Assembly (NCBI GenBank): GCA_963705635.1 | Contig: CAVPKH010000003.1 | Coordinates: 62,001-126,000, forward strand | Length of the DNA: 64,000 nt | Origin: VRUE01 sp963705635 | Lineage (GTDB): Bacteria; Actinomycetota; Thermoleophilia; Solirubrobacterales; 70-9 | Direction of reading: 5' to 3' | Shown here: positions 18,960-28,334 of the stretch, in pieces | Position numbering within the stretch: the stretch's first letter is position 1 | Layout of the letters: the number at the start of each line of letters is the position of its first letter | Notes under the pieces: model-generated | What the model was told of the DNA's origin: nothing | The model's database searches: none | The model's input: the letters and a program-made list of their open reading frames with translations, nothing else | Program-made: the position numbers and the translations under genes

Positions 18960-21007
18960 CTAGCTGAGCGCGGGCTCGCCGGAGCGCAGCGCGGCGAGCA
19001 CCCGCTCGGCGACCGCCTCGCCGGTGAGGCCGACCTCCTCGCGCAGCAGCGCCGGCTTGCCGTGGGTGACGTAGCGGTCGGGAAGGCCGATCGCGCAGCA
19101 CGCGCGGCGCGCTCCTCGGCGCGCTCGGCGAAGGCGTCCTCGAGGTGCTCGAGCACGGCCGAGCCGAAGCCGCCCGGCAGCACGTTCTCCTCGATCGTCA
19201 CCACCAGCTCGTGGTCGAGCGCGAGGCGCTCGAGCAGCTCGGCGTCGAGCGGCTTGGCGAAGCGGGCGTCGGCGACGGTCGGCTGAGGTCGTGGTCGGCG
19301 AGGATCTCGGCCGCGTGCCAGCGCGACCTGGACGCCGTAGCCGTAGCCGAGCAGCGCGACCCGCTCGCCCTCGCCAGCAGCTCGCCGGTGCCGATCGGGA
19401 TCTCCTCGCGGCTCGGCCGGCAGCTCCACGCCCTCGGCGGCGCCGCGCGGGTAGCGCAGCGCCGCCGGGCCGTCGTGGGCGATCGCCGTGCGCAGCATGT
19501 GGACCAGCATCGCCTCGTCGCGCGGCGCCATCACGACGACGTTCGGGATCGGCCGGAAGTAGGAGACGTCGAAGGCGCCGTGGTGGGTCGGGCCGTCGTC
19601 GCCGACCAGGCCGGCGCGGTCCATCGCGAAGGTGACGTCGAGCTCCTGCAGGCAGACGTCGTGGATGATCTGGTCGTAGGCGCGCTGGAGGAAGGTCGAG
19701 TAGATCGCGCAGACCGGCTTCGCGCCCTGGAGCGCCAGGCCGGAGGCGAGCAGCACCGCGTTCTGCTCGGCGATGCCGACGTCGTAGTACTGCTCGGGGA
19801 CCTCGTCGGCGAGCTTCTGCAGGCCGGTCCCCCCCGCCATCGCCGCGGTGATCCCGATCACCCGCTGGTCGCGCTTCGCCTCGGCGACGATCGCGTCGGC
19901 GAAGACCTGCGGTGTACTGCGGCGGCGCGCTCGGCGGCGGGCGGCTTCTCGAGCCGCTCCGGCGCGATCGCCTCGGGCGAGTCGGACTCCTGCGGACCGG
20001 CGACCGGCTTCGGCGGCCGGCGCTGCCGTTGACGATCGATCTTCGGCTTGGCGGCGTGCCACTTCTCCATCCCCTCGAGGCCGCCCTCCTCGGCCGGGGC
20101 GAAGCCCTTGCCCTTGACGGTGTGGATGTGGACGACGACCGGCCGGTCGGCGTCGAAGGCCTCGCGCAGCGCCTCGCGCAGGGCGTGCGACGTCGTGGCC
20201 GTCGATCACGCCCACGTAGGCGAGGTCGAGCTCCTCGAAGAAGAGGCCCGGCGCCCAGTAGGCCTTGATCGCCGACTTGATCTCCGGGCCGAGCCGCTCG
20301 ATCCGCTTGCCGAGGCCGAGCGGCAGCTTGGTCAGCCGGTCCTCGACCCCCTCGCGGGCGTGGTAGAGGCGCGGGTTGAGGCGGACCCGGTTGAAGTAGC
20401 GCGAGAGCGCGCCGACGTTGGGCGAGATCGACATGCCGTTGTCGTTGAGGACGATCACGATCGGCGTCTGCAGGCCGCCGGCGGCGTGCAGCGCCTCGTA
20501 GGCGACGCCGCCGGTCAGCGCCCCGTCGCCGATCACCGCGACGACCTTGCCGTCCTCGCCGATCCCCTTGCGCATCGCCTCCTTGAGCCCGACCGCGTAG
20601 CCGATCGAGGTCGAGGCGTGGCCGGCGCCCATGATGTCGTGCTCGGACTCGAAGATCGAGCAGAACGGGCGCCAGGCCGTCGTACTGGCGGATCGTCGGC
20701 AGCCCCTCGCGGCGGCCGGTGAGGATCTTGTGCGGGTAGGCCTGGTGGCCGACGTCCCAGAGGACCTTGTCGCGGGGCGAGTCGAGCAGGCTGTGCAGCG
20801 CGACCGCCAGCTCGCAGGTGCCGAGGTTGGCGCCGAAGTGGCCGCCGATCTCGCCGATCGTGTCGATGATGTAGCTCGCGCATCTCCTGCGCGACCTGCT
20901 GCAGCTGCTCGTCGTCGAGCCCGTGCAGGTCGGCGGGGCCGTCGATCCCGTCGAGCAGGCGCTCGGCGTCGCTCGTGCCTCGTTGCTCGCTCTGTCGTTC
21001 TCGTCAT
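18960..21007 (-). CDS. dxs: 1-deoxy-D-xylulose-5-phosphate synthase, frame-disrupted
   Basis: DXS condenses pyruvate and glyceraldehyde-3-phosphate, the first step of the MEP isoprenoid pathway. Pieces in different frames together cover the whole enzyme: LGTCELAVALHSLLDSP, the TPP motif GDGALTGGVAYEALH, FFEELDLAYVGVIDGHD, GITAAMAGGTGL, DVGIAEQNAVLLASGLA and DGPTHHGAFDVSY, ending in GEPALS. The start ATG at 21007 overlaps the ispA stop (ATGA). Breaks occur near 20,985, 20,880, 20,700, 20,200, 19,910, 19,400, 19,285 and 19,100. One is clearly an extra base: GAGCTACATC where the family has Glu-Tyr-Ile. Such density in a gene with intact motifs points to sequencing error. Confidence 0.88.
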
Positions 21008-21872
21008 TCGTTCCTGGTGAAGATGAAGTCGGCGATCTGCCTCAGGTCGTCGGTCTCGCCGCTCGGCCTCGGCCAGCGCCTCGGTCGCCTTCGCGTGCGA
21101 CTCGGCGGCGAGCTCGCGCGCCCGCTCGAGGCCGAAGAGGCTGACGTAGGTGAGTTTGCCGTGTCGCTCGTCGCTTCCATGGGGCTTGCCGAGCTGCTCG
21201 TCGCTTCCGGTCACGTCGAGGATGTCGTCGACGATCTGGAACAGGACGCCGAGCTCGTCGGCGAACCGGCGATAGGGGATTGTCTCAGGTTCGGGCAGTC
21301 CCTCGAGCGTCAGTACGACGCCGACGCTGGCGGCGATCAGCCGGCCGGTCTTCAGCGCGTGCAGCGCCCGCAGCCCCTCGGCGTCGCGCGCGCTCGCCGG
21401 CGACGTCGACGTACTGGCCGCCGACCATGCCGTCGACGCCGGTCGCGGCCGCTCAGCTCGCGCAGCGCCGCGAGCACGCGCGCCGGCTCGCCCGGCTGCT
21501 CGCAGAAGAGCCGCACCGCCTCGGCGAAGAGCCCGTCGCCGGCGAGGATCGCGACGTCCTCGCCGTACTTGACGTGCGAGGTCGGCCGGCCGCGGCGCAG
21601 GTCGTCGTCGTCCATCGCCGGCAGGTCGTCGTGGATCAGCGAGTAGGTGTGGATCAGCTCGATCGCCGCGGCGGCCGGCAGGAAGCGCTCGGGCTCGGCG
21701 CCGAGGGCGCGCGCCGTCGCCAGCGCGAGCACCGGGCGGATCCGCTTGCCGCCGGCGAGCAGCGAGTAGCGCATCGCCTCCTCGAGGCCGGCGGTCGCCG
21801 GCCGGCGCCGAGAAGCGCAGCTCGCTCGAGGTAGGCGTCGACCAGCGCGCGCAGGTCGTCCGGGTAGCTCAC
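21004..21872 (-). CDS. ispA: Polyprenyl diphosphate synthase (FPP/GGPP synthase), frame-disrupted
   Basis: This trans-prenyltransferase makes C15-C20 prenyl diphosphates, downstream of DXS. The substrate motif SLLAGGKRIRPVLAL, the first aspartate-rich motif (HDDLPAMDDDDLRRG) and the second (FQIVDDILDVTG) are all present, though in different frames. It starts at a GTG at 21872 that overlaps the previous stop, and ends ADFIFTRNE with a TGA overlapping the dxs ATG. Frame breaks lie near 21,800, 21,450, 21,390 and 21,060. Position beside dxs and the xseB-like gene supports the call. Chain length cannot be set from sequence alone. Confidence 0.87.
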
Positions 21873-22073
21873 AGCTCGCGCTGCCGGACGCTCACTCGCG
21901 AGCCGGCCTCGGCTGCCTCGCGGATGCGGCGGTTCGCCTCCTCGACCGCCTCGCGTGGAGAGCTCGGCCGCCTCGCGGGCGAGCTCGGCGGCGCGCTCGT
22001 CGTCGGCCTCCTCGCCGTCGAGCTCGGCGGCGATCGCCTGCAGCCGCTCGGAGATCTCGCGCAGCCGGCTCAC
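21869..22073 (-). CDS. Small helical protein in the xseB position
   Basis: About 67 residues in corrected frame: MSRLREISERLQAIAAELDGEEADDERAAELAREAAELS, then EAVEEANRRIREAAEAGS. It is an all-helical, acidic, coiled-coil-like protein. Size and place before ispA match exodeoxyribonuclease VII small subunit in actinobacteria, but the match to XseB motifs is weak. The GTG start directly follows the nusB stop and its TGA overlaps the ispA GTG. One frame break lies near 21,955. Confidence 0.55.
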
Positions 22074-22454
22074 TCATGCACCCCCTCCGCGCTCGCGCAG
22101 CGATCGCGCCGAGGACGCCGTTGACGAAGCCGGGCGCGTCGGCGCCGCAGTACTCCTTGGCGATCTCGACCGCCTCGTCGATCGCGACCTCGGTCGGCAC
22201 GTCGTCGCTGTGCTCGATCTCGTACAGCGCCACCCGCATGACGTTGCGCTCGAGCGGCGCGATCCGCTCGAGCTCCCAGCCCTTGGCGTGGCCGGCGATC
22301 TCGCGTCGAGCTCGTCGCGGTGCGCCTCGACGCCCTCGGCGAGCTCGCGGGTGAACGGCCGCGACTCGGCGATCAGCTCCTCGAGCGGGCCGGCCGGTGA
22401 CGTCGCGCTGGTAGCAGGCGAAGACGGCGTCGCGGCGTTGGTCGGACGACGCAT
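22074..22454 (-). CDS. nusB: Transcription antitermination factor NusB, frame-disrupted
   Basis: NusB binds boxA RNA with NusE (S10) in rRNA antitermination. Recombining frames gives RDAVFACYQRDVTGRP, EELIAESRPFTRELAEGV, ELERIAPLERNVMRVALYEIEHSDDVPTEVAIDEAVEIAKEY and FVNGVLGAIA, which are the family's core motifs. Length is about 125 residues, normal for NusB. The ATG at 22454 lies about 45 nt downstream of efp. Breaks lie near 22,440, 22,395, 22,310 and 22,095. Confidence 0.87.
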   Translation of the reverse strand: MRRPTNAATPSSPATSATSPAGPLEELIAESRPFTRELAEGVEAHRDELDARSPATPRAGSSSGSRRSSATSCGWRCTRSSTATTCRPRSRSTRRSRSPRSTAAPTRPASSTASSARSLRERGGGA

Positions 22455-22499
22455 GGCGCCCATTCTCGCGCTTTCGCCGGTCGGCACGAGGCGCGCGAC

Positions 22500-23065
22500 T
22501 GCTCAGGCCGCGCGAGACGTACTCGCCGGTGCGGGTGTCGACGCGGACGATCTCGCCCTCGTCGATGAAGAGCGGCACCTGGACGATCACGCCGGACTCG
22601 AGCGTCGCCGGCTTGTTGCCGCCGCCCGAGGCGGTGTCGCCCTTGACGCCCGGCTCGGTCTGCGTCACCTTCATCTCGACCGCGCTCGGCACCTGCACGT
22701 CGCTGGGCCGCTCGTCGACGAAGAGGACCTCGACCTCGTCGTTGGGCAGCACCCACTGCATCGCCTCGCCGGCGACGTCGCGGGGGATCTCGATCTGCTC
22801 GTAGTCGCGGTTGTCCATGAAGACCGCCGCCTCGCCGGAGTCGTAGAGGTACTGCATCTTGCGCGTCTCGGTGCGCACCGGGCGGAACTTCTCCCCCGCC
22901 CGGAAGGTCTTGTCCTGCACCGACGCCGTCGTCGATCTTGCGCAGCTTGGTGCGCACGAAGGCCCCGCCCTTGCCCGGCTTGACGTGCTGGAACTCGATG
23001 ATCCGGAAGATCGTCCCGTCGATCTCGATGTGGGTGCCGTTCTTGAACTGGTTGGTCGAAATCAC
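22500..23065 (-). CDS. efp: Elongation factor P, frame-disrupted
   Basis: EF-P relieves ribosome stalling at polyproline. The GTG start at 23065 gives MISTNQFKNGTHIEIDG. The domain I loop reads QHVKPGKGGAFVRTKLR, with the Lys that can be modified at its tip. Domains II-III follow: DKTFRAGEKFRPVRTETRKMQYLY, EAMQWVLPNDEVEV and GGNKPATLESGVIVQVPLFIDEGE. The protein ends near EYVSR. Breaks lie near 22,920 and 22,505. Association with aroQ/pepQ upstream and nusB downstream is typical. Confidence 0.93.
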
Positions 23066-23155
23066 GGCGGCGAATCCTAGAGCCAGCAGTCGCCTTGCGG
23101 CCGCCAGCGCGGGTCTTATCCAGTCGCTAGCCTGTATCGTAGCGCCAGGGGGACT

Positions 23156-23657
23156 ATGAAGGGAACGCTGACGACACGCCGTGTCGATCGCTGCCGCGAC
23201 GCTTGCCGTCGGCGTTCCGCGCGCGCGCGATCGCCGAGGAAGCGTCCCGACCCGCGCCGAATACGTCGCCCAGGTCGACCCGATCTGCGAAGCGAACACC
23301 GAACGCCAACAAGCCGATCCTGAAGGGCGCCAGGAAGCGAGGTCAACGGCAGAGAAGCTGCCGGCGGCCGGCGCCGCAGTTCATCCAGGGTCTCGGCCAA
23401 CTTCGGCACGACGCTGAAAGCGATCGAAGCGGTGCCGCGCCGCCCGCCGAAGACGCCGCGCCGGCTCGAAAAGTGGTTCGAGCTTCCTGAAGATCGTGCA
23501 GACGAACCTGCGCGCAGCGTCGGCAAGGCGCTGAAGGAAGGAGAAGAGGTCAAGGCGGCCCACGAAAAGATCCGCGCCGAACGAAGCAGCAACGCCGCCA
23601 ACAACGTCAGCTTCGTCTTCGGCTTCACGCTACTGCCGGCTGACGCCGGCTTCCTAG
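23156..23657 (+). CDS. Secreted hypothetical protein, frame-disrupted
   Basis: The pieces read RAEYVAQVDPICEANTE, NKPILKGARKEV, FLKIVQTNLR, VGKALKEGEEVKAAHEKIRAERSSNAANNVSFVFGF and a final YCRLTPAS. The order (secretion-type N-terminus, ICEANTE, helical repeats, closing Cys) resembles small secreted proteins common in Solirubrobacterales. Two cysteines may form a disulfide. Function is unknown. Breaks lie near 23,190, 23,300, 23,350 and 23,490. It sits divergently from efp with about 90 nt between the starts. Confidence 0.55.
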
Positions 23658-23683
23658 GAGCTCGAGTCGCGGCCCGCGGGCCG

Positions 23684-24488
23684 CTACTCGTCTTCGGCCG
23701 CGGTGCTGGTCGTCAGCGCCGCGGCCGACCGCCGGAGAGGACTCGGCGGACCAGCCGCGGGCGCGAGGATGCGGGCGATCGCCGGCCAGCGCGTAGGGGC
23801 GCGGCACGTAGCGCTCGGCCTTGCCGCTGCAGGCCCGCCTCGACGATCGCCTCGGCGACCCTCTCCGGCTTGGAGACGATCCAGCGGGTCAGCGCTTTCT
23901 CGCGCAGCTCGGTCGCCGGGAAGCCCTCGGTGGCGATGAAGCCCGGGCAGGACCATGCCGACGTGGACGCCGTGCGCGCCGCTCCTCGGCGTAGAGCGAG
24001 TCGGTCCAGCCGATCAGGGCGAACTTGCTCGCCGAGTAGGCGCCGGTGCGGGCGCGGGCGACGCGGCCCGCGGTGCTGGCGACGTTGACGATCGAGGCTC
24101 GGCGCCGAGGCGCGCAGCGGCGGCAGCAGCGCCTCGGTGAGGCGCACGACGGCGTCGAAGTTGAGCTCCATGTGGCGGTGGACGTTGGCGTAGCCGCTCT
24201 CGGCGAAGCCGCCGCGCCAGGAGGCGCCGGCGTTGTTGACGAGCAGGGTCAGCCGGCCGCCGGCGCTCGGCGACGTGGGCGCGCGACCCGCTCGGGGGCG
24301 TCGGCGTCGGTCAGGTCGAGCGGCGAGCGTAGGTCGCCTGGCAGGGCAGCGACTCGGCCAGCGCCCGCAGGCGCTCCTCGCGGCGGGCGACGAGGACCAG
24401 CTCGGCGCCCGGGCTCGCGGGCGAGCCGCTTCGCGGTCGCCTCGCCGATCCCGCTCGAGGCGCCGGTGATCACGGCGGTGATCGCCAT
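23684..24488 (-). CDS. SDR-family NAD(P)-dependent oxidoreductase, frame-disrupted
   Basis: The N-terminus MAITAVITGASSGIGEATAKRLARE carries the Rossmann TGxxxGIG motif. LVNNAG-type sequence, MELNFDAVVRLTEALLPPLRAS and YSASKF (the catalytic YxxxK) can be assembled from other frames, followed by VLPGFIATEGFP. This is a classical short-chain dehydrogenase/reductase of about 260 aa; the substrate is unknown. Breaks lie near 24,410, 24,270, 24,100, 23,990 and 23,830, and the exact end is uncertain. Confidence 0.8.
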
Positions 24489-24565
24489 GTCGTCACAGAT
24501 CGAAAAGCTATTCGAATCTGTCTGATTGCGGACGCCTGTTCGACTCGACATACTGCCCGTCCTCG

Positions 24566-25622
24566 ATGGCCGAGACCCCTGAACTCCTCGACAAGCTGCT
24601 GCGCGCCGGCGCGCCCTCCGGCTACGAGGCGCCCGGCGGCGGCGATCTGGCGCGAGGACGCCTCCTTCGCCTCGCTCTCCAGCGACGGCCTCGGCTCCTC
24701 GATCGCCCGGGTCGGCGAGGCGGGCCCGCTGCTCGCCGTCGTCGGCCACATCGACGAGATCGGCCTCGTCGTCACCCACATCGACGAGAAGGGCTTCCTC
24801 TGGTTCGCCCCGATCGGCGGCTGGGACCCGCAGATCCTGGTCGGCCAGCGGGTCGAGGTGCGCGGCACGGACGGCCTCGTCCCCGGCGTCGTCGGCCGCA
24901 AGCCGATCCACCTGCTCGACCCCGAGCAGCGCAAAAAGGTGGTCGAGCTGAAGGGCCTCCACATCGACATCGGCGCCGCCGACCGCGACGAGGCGAGCCG
25001 AGCTGGTCCGGGTCGGCGACCCGGTCGTGATCGCCGCCGAGCCGCGTGCGCCTCGCCGGCGACCGGCTCGATCTCGCGCTCGATGGACAACCGGCTCGGC
25101 GCCTACGTCGCGCTCGAGGCGCTGCGCCGCTGCCACGAGCGCGGCTCGCTCGAGCGCCAGCTTCGCCGCGGTCGCCGCGGTCCAGGAGGAGATCGGCCTG
25201 TTCGGCGCCCGCACCTCGGCCTTCGAGGTGCGCGCCGGACCTGGCGATCGCGGTCGACGTCACCCACGCCACCGATGCCCCCGGCGTCGACGAGAAGGAG
25301 GTCGGCAGCCACCCGCTCGGCTCCGGGCCCGGTGATCGGCCGCGGCTCGACCCTCTCGCCGAAGGTCTTCGAGCTGCTGGTCGAGACCGCCGAGGAGGCC
25401 GGGATCGAGCACACGGTCGGCGCCAGCGGCCGCGCGACCAGCACCGACGCCGACGCGATCCAGATCTCGCGCTCGGGGATCCCCACCGGCCTGGTCTCGA
25501 TCCCGCTGCGCTACATGCACTCGCCGGTCGAGCTGGTCGACCTCGGCGACCTCGAGGCGACGGTCGAGCTGGTCGCCGCCTTCGCGGCGCGGCTCGCCGA
25601 CGGCATCGACCTCAGCCGCTGA
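24566..25622 (+). CDS. M42-family aminopeptidase (deblocking/glutamyl aminopeptidase type), frame-disrupted
   Basis: M42 enzymes are large self-compartmentalising dinuclear-metal aminopeptidases. Pieces give PELLDKLLRAGAPSGYE, AVVGHIDEIGLVVTHID (first metal His), ISRSMDNRLGAYVALEAL (bridging Asp), VQEEIGLFGARTSAF (catalytic Glu pair), VDVTHATDAPGV and STDADAIQISRSGIPTGLVSIPLRYMHSPVE with the last metal His. The length of about 350 aa is normal. Breaks lie near 24,640, 25,000, 25,050, 25,160, 25,240 and 25,330. It is tail to tail with the GGDEF gene. Confidence 0.85.
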
Positions 25623-25639
25623 GGCCGCCCAGAGCCGGG

Positions 25640-26765
25640 CGTGCTAGACTCGGACGCGAGTGCGGCGGCGAAGACCGTGTCGCGCCCGTTGGCCTTCGCC
25701 GTGTAGAGCGCCGCGTCGGCGCGGTCGACGAGGTCGTCGGTGTCGAGCCGTGCCGGGCCGGGAGACGGCGACGCCGATGCTGATCGGTCACCGTCGACGC
25801 CGACCGGGCGCCGCTCGCGGACCGCCTGCCGCAGGCGCTCGGCGACCCCGACGGCGTCTTCCTTGCTCGCCCCCGGCAGGACGACGAGGATCTCCTCGCC
25901 GCCGATGCGGTAGATCGAGTCTCCGGCGCGCAGCACGGCGCGCATCGTGTAGGCGACGTCCTGCAGGACGGCGTCGCCGGCGGCGTGGCCGAGCCGGTCG
26001 TTGACGCGCTTGAAGTGGTCGAGGTCGCAGAGCAGCAGGGCGTGGGAGAGGCCCTTCTCCTCGCTGCAGGGCTGGCCGTCGAGCTCGGCCAGCCGCTGCT
26101 CGAGCGCGTTGCGGTTGAAGAGCCCGGTCAGCGGGTCGAGGGTCGAGCGGCGCCGGTGGGCGCGGTCGGACTCGACCAGGGCGCCGGAGAGGATCACCGT
26201 GCTGAGCACGAGCGCGACGGCGGCGACCACGACTTGGTGGTGCGCCGACGCGACTGCCGGATCGAGGCCGAAGGTGCAGAGGCAGCAGCAGGGCGAGGAT
26301 GTAGGCGGTGCCGATCGCGATCCCGCGCGGCTCGAAGCGGGCGCCGAGGGTGACCGCGGGCAGCGCGAACCACATCAGCGCCGGGCTGGCGGCGCCGCCG
26401 GTGGTGAGCGACCGCGCCGGCGAGCAGCAGCGGCAGGATCCCCCAGGCGGCGCGCGACCCAGAGCGGCGGGATGGTCGCTGTCGCGCATGAAGCGGTCGG
26501 CGACCGCGAAGCCGCCGAAGCCGACGGCGAGCGGCGCGATCCACCACCAGCCGAGCTCGGGGCCGAGCGAGATCAGGCCGACGGCGAGGATCGCGAAGCA
26601 GGCGGAGCGGTAGCGGCGCAGCCGCAGCTCCATGTCGAGCAGGCGCTCGCGGCGGGCGTCGTCGCGGATCGCCGCCAGCGAAGCGGACTCGGCCGCCTCC
26701 GCCGCCGACGGCCGCCGGGGCGTGGTCCAGCGCTTGGCTGTCTCGATCGATCTCACAGACGCCAC
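25640..26765 (-). CDS. Membrane GGDEF-domain protein (putative diguanylate cyclase), frame-disrupted
   Basis: A GTG start at 26765 leads to a short cytoplasmic segment and several hydrophobic helices (SACFAILAVGLISLGPELGWWWIAPLAVGF; VAAVALVLSTVILSGALV), then a GGDEF domain: LDPLTGLFNRNALEQRLAEL, CDLDHFKRVNDRLGHAAGD and YRIGGEEILVVLPG. The signature reads GGEEI where GGD/EEF is usual, so activity is plausible but not assured. TDDLVDRADAALYTAKANGRDTV is the closing motif. Breaks lie near 26,450, 26,410, 26,270 and 25,760. The stop is uncertain, about 25,640. Confidence 0.8.
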
Positions 26766-26813
26766 ATCGGCGGCGGCGACGGCCGCAATTAGCCGTGCAG
26801 CGCGGCAGCCGCG

Positions 26814-27876
26814 CTAGTCGACGAGCTGAAGGTCCTTGGGCAGGCCGCTGAGGTTTCGCTGGCCGCCCTCGGTGACGACGACCAGGTCCTCGATCCTGAC
26901 GCCCGAGCTCGCCCGGCAGGTAGATCCCGGGCTCGACCGTCACGACCTCGCCCGGCGCGAGCACGTCCTCGGAGCGCGGCGAGACGCGCGGCTCCTCGTG
27001 CACCTCGAGGCCGACGCCGTGGCCGAGCCCGTGGCCGAAGTGCTCGCCGTGGCCGGCGGCGTCGATCAGCTCGCGGGCGACCGCGTCGACGTCCTCTCCC
27101 CGGACGCCGGCCTTGACCGCGGCGAGCGCTGCCGCCTGGGCCTCGAGCACGGTCTCGTAGACCGCGCGGGCGCGCTCGCCCGGCTCGCCGGTGGCGAAGG
27201 TCCGGGTGCCGTCGGAGCAGTAGCCGTCGAGCTTCGCCCCCATGTCGAAGACGACGAGCTCGCCGCGGCCGATCTCGCGCTCGCCCGGCTCGGCATGCGG
27301 CAGCGCCCCGTTGGGCCCGGCGGCGACGATCGTCGGGAAGGACGGCTCGGCGCCCAGCTCGCGCATCCGCGCCTCGGCCGCGTGGGCGACGTCAAGCTCG
27401 CTGCGACCGGCGAGGCCGCGCTCCAGCGACCAGCGCCAGATCTCGTCGGCGAGCTCGGCGGCGGCGGCGATCGCCGCCAGCTCCGCATCGTCCTTGACGC
27501 GGCGCAGCCTCTCGACCATCCCCCCCGCGCCCTCCAGGCTCGACCTCGTCGGGCAGTTTCTCCTCCAGCTTCTTCATGCGTGCGGACGGCCATCTGGTCG
27601 TCCTCGAAGCCGACTGCGGCCGGCAAGCCGCGCGGCGATCCCGCCCAGCCAGTCGTCCTTGACCGTGACCACCTCCCAGCCCTCGACCTCGGCCTCGGCC
27701 CGCTCGGTGTAGCGGAAGTCGGTCAGGAAGACACGCGTATCGGCGCCGCAGACACAGGCCCCGTTGGTGCCGCCGAAACCGGTCAGGTAGCGGACGTTGA
27801 CCAGGTCGGTGACGAGCAGGCACTCCAGCTCACGCTCGGCGACCAGGGCCGCGAGGCGGTCGCCGCGCAGCGACAT
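26814..27876 (-). CDS. pepQ: Xaa-Pro aminopeptidase/dipeptidase (M24), frame-disrupted
   Basis: This M24 metallopeptidase is of the PepP/PepQ type. The N-terminal creatinase-like domain reads LLVTDLVNVRYLTGFGGTNG. The catalytic domain has LVVFDMGAKLDGYCSDGTRTFA (two metal Asp), HGLGHGVGLEVHEEP (metal His), VVTVEPGIYLPG (Glu) and VRIEDLVVV (Glu), ending KDLQLVD. The ATG at 27876 directly overlaps the aroQ stop. Breaks lie near 27,530-27,630 and 26,905. The aroQ-pepQ-efp order is standard in Gram-positive bacteria. Confidence 0.88.
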
Positions 27877-28334
27877 CAACCCGCGTCCGCGCCGAGCTTG
27901 CCGGCCAGCAGCTCCAGCGCGTCGCGGTAGCCATCGGGCCCCTTGCCGAAGATCTTCGCCAGCACCAGGCCGTCGAAGACCGAGAGCTTGCGCCACTCGT
28001 CCCGCCCCTCGACGTCGGAGAGGTGGACCTCGACCGCGGGCAGCGCGGCGACATCGAGGGCATCGGCAATCGCGCGGCTGTAGTGGCTCCAGGCGCCGGC
28101 GTTGACGATGGCCGCGTCGGCCATCTCGGGCAGCCGGTGCATGTACTCGACGAACTCGCCCTCGGCGTTGGTCTGGAAGAAGATCGCCTCCAGCCCGAGC
28201 TCGTGTGCCCAGCGCTCGATCTTAGTCTCCAGATCACGTAGGGAGAGCCCGCCGTAGACCTCAGGATCGCGACGATCGAGGATGTCGAAGTTGACGCCAT
28301 GCAGGACGGCGACGCGGTTGTGGGCGGTGGTCAT
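27876..28334 (-). CDS. aroQ: Type II 3-dehydroquinate dehydratase
   Basis: AroQ is step three of the shikimate pathway. The 152-aa protein is full length. VAVLHGVNFDILDRRDPEVYGG matches the N-terminal signature (usually GPNLNLLGxREPxxYG) including the catalytic Tyr. FFQTNAEGEFVEYMHRL, IVNAGAWSHYSRAIADAL and AVEVHLSDVEGRDEWRK supply Asn, His and Arg. The lid reads NFDILDRRDPEVYG rather than NLNLLG, a mild departure. The ATG overlaps the end of aroKB by 4 nt. Confidence 0.93.
   Translation of the reverse strand: MTTAHNRVAVLHGVNFDILDRRDPEVYGGLSLRDLETKIERWAHELGLEAIFFQTNAEGEFVEYMHRLPEMADAAIVNAGAWSHYSRAIADALDVAALPAVEVHLSDVEGRDEWRKLSVFDGLVLAKIFGKGPDGYRDALELLAGKLGADAG

Noticed and set aside
18960..25640. 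Treating dxs, efp, nusB and others as true pseudogenes
   Set aside because: These are essential or core genes with all motifs preserved across many one-base breaks. Sequencing indels explain the pattern better than decay.
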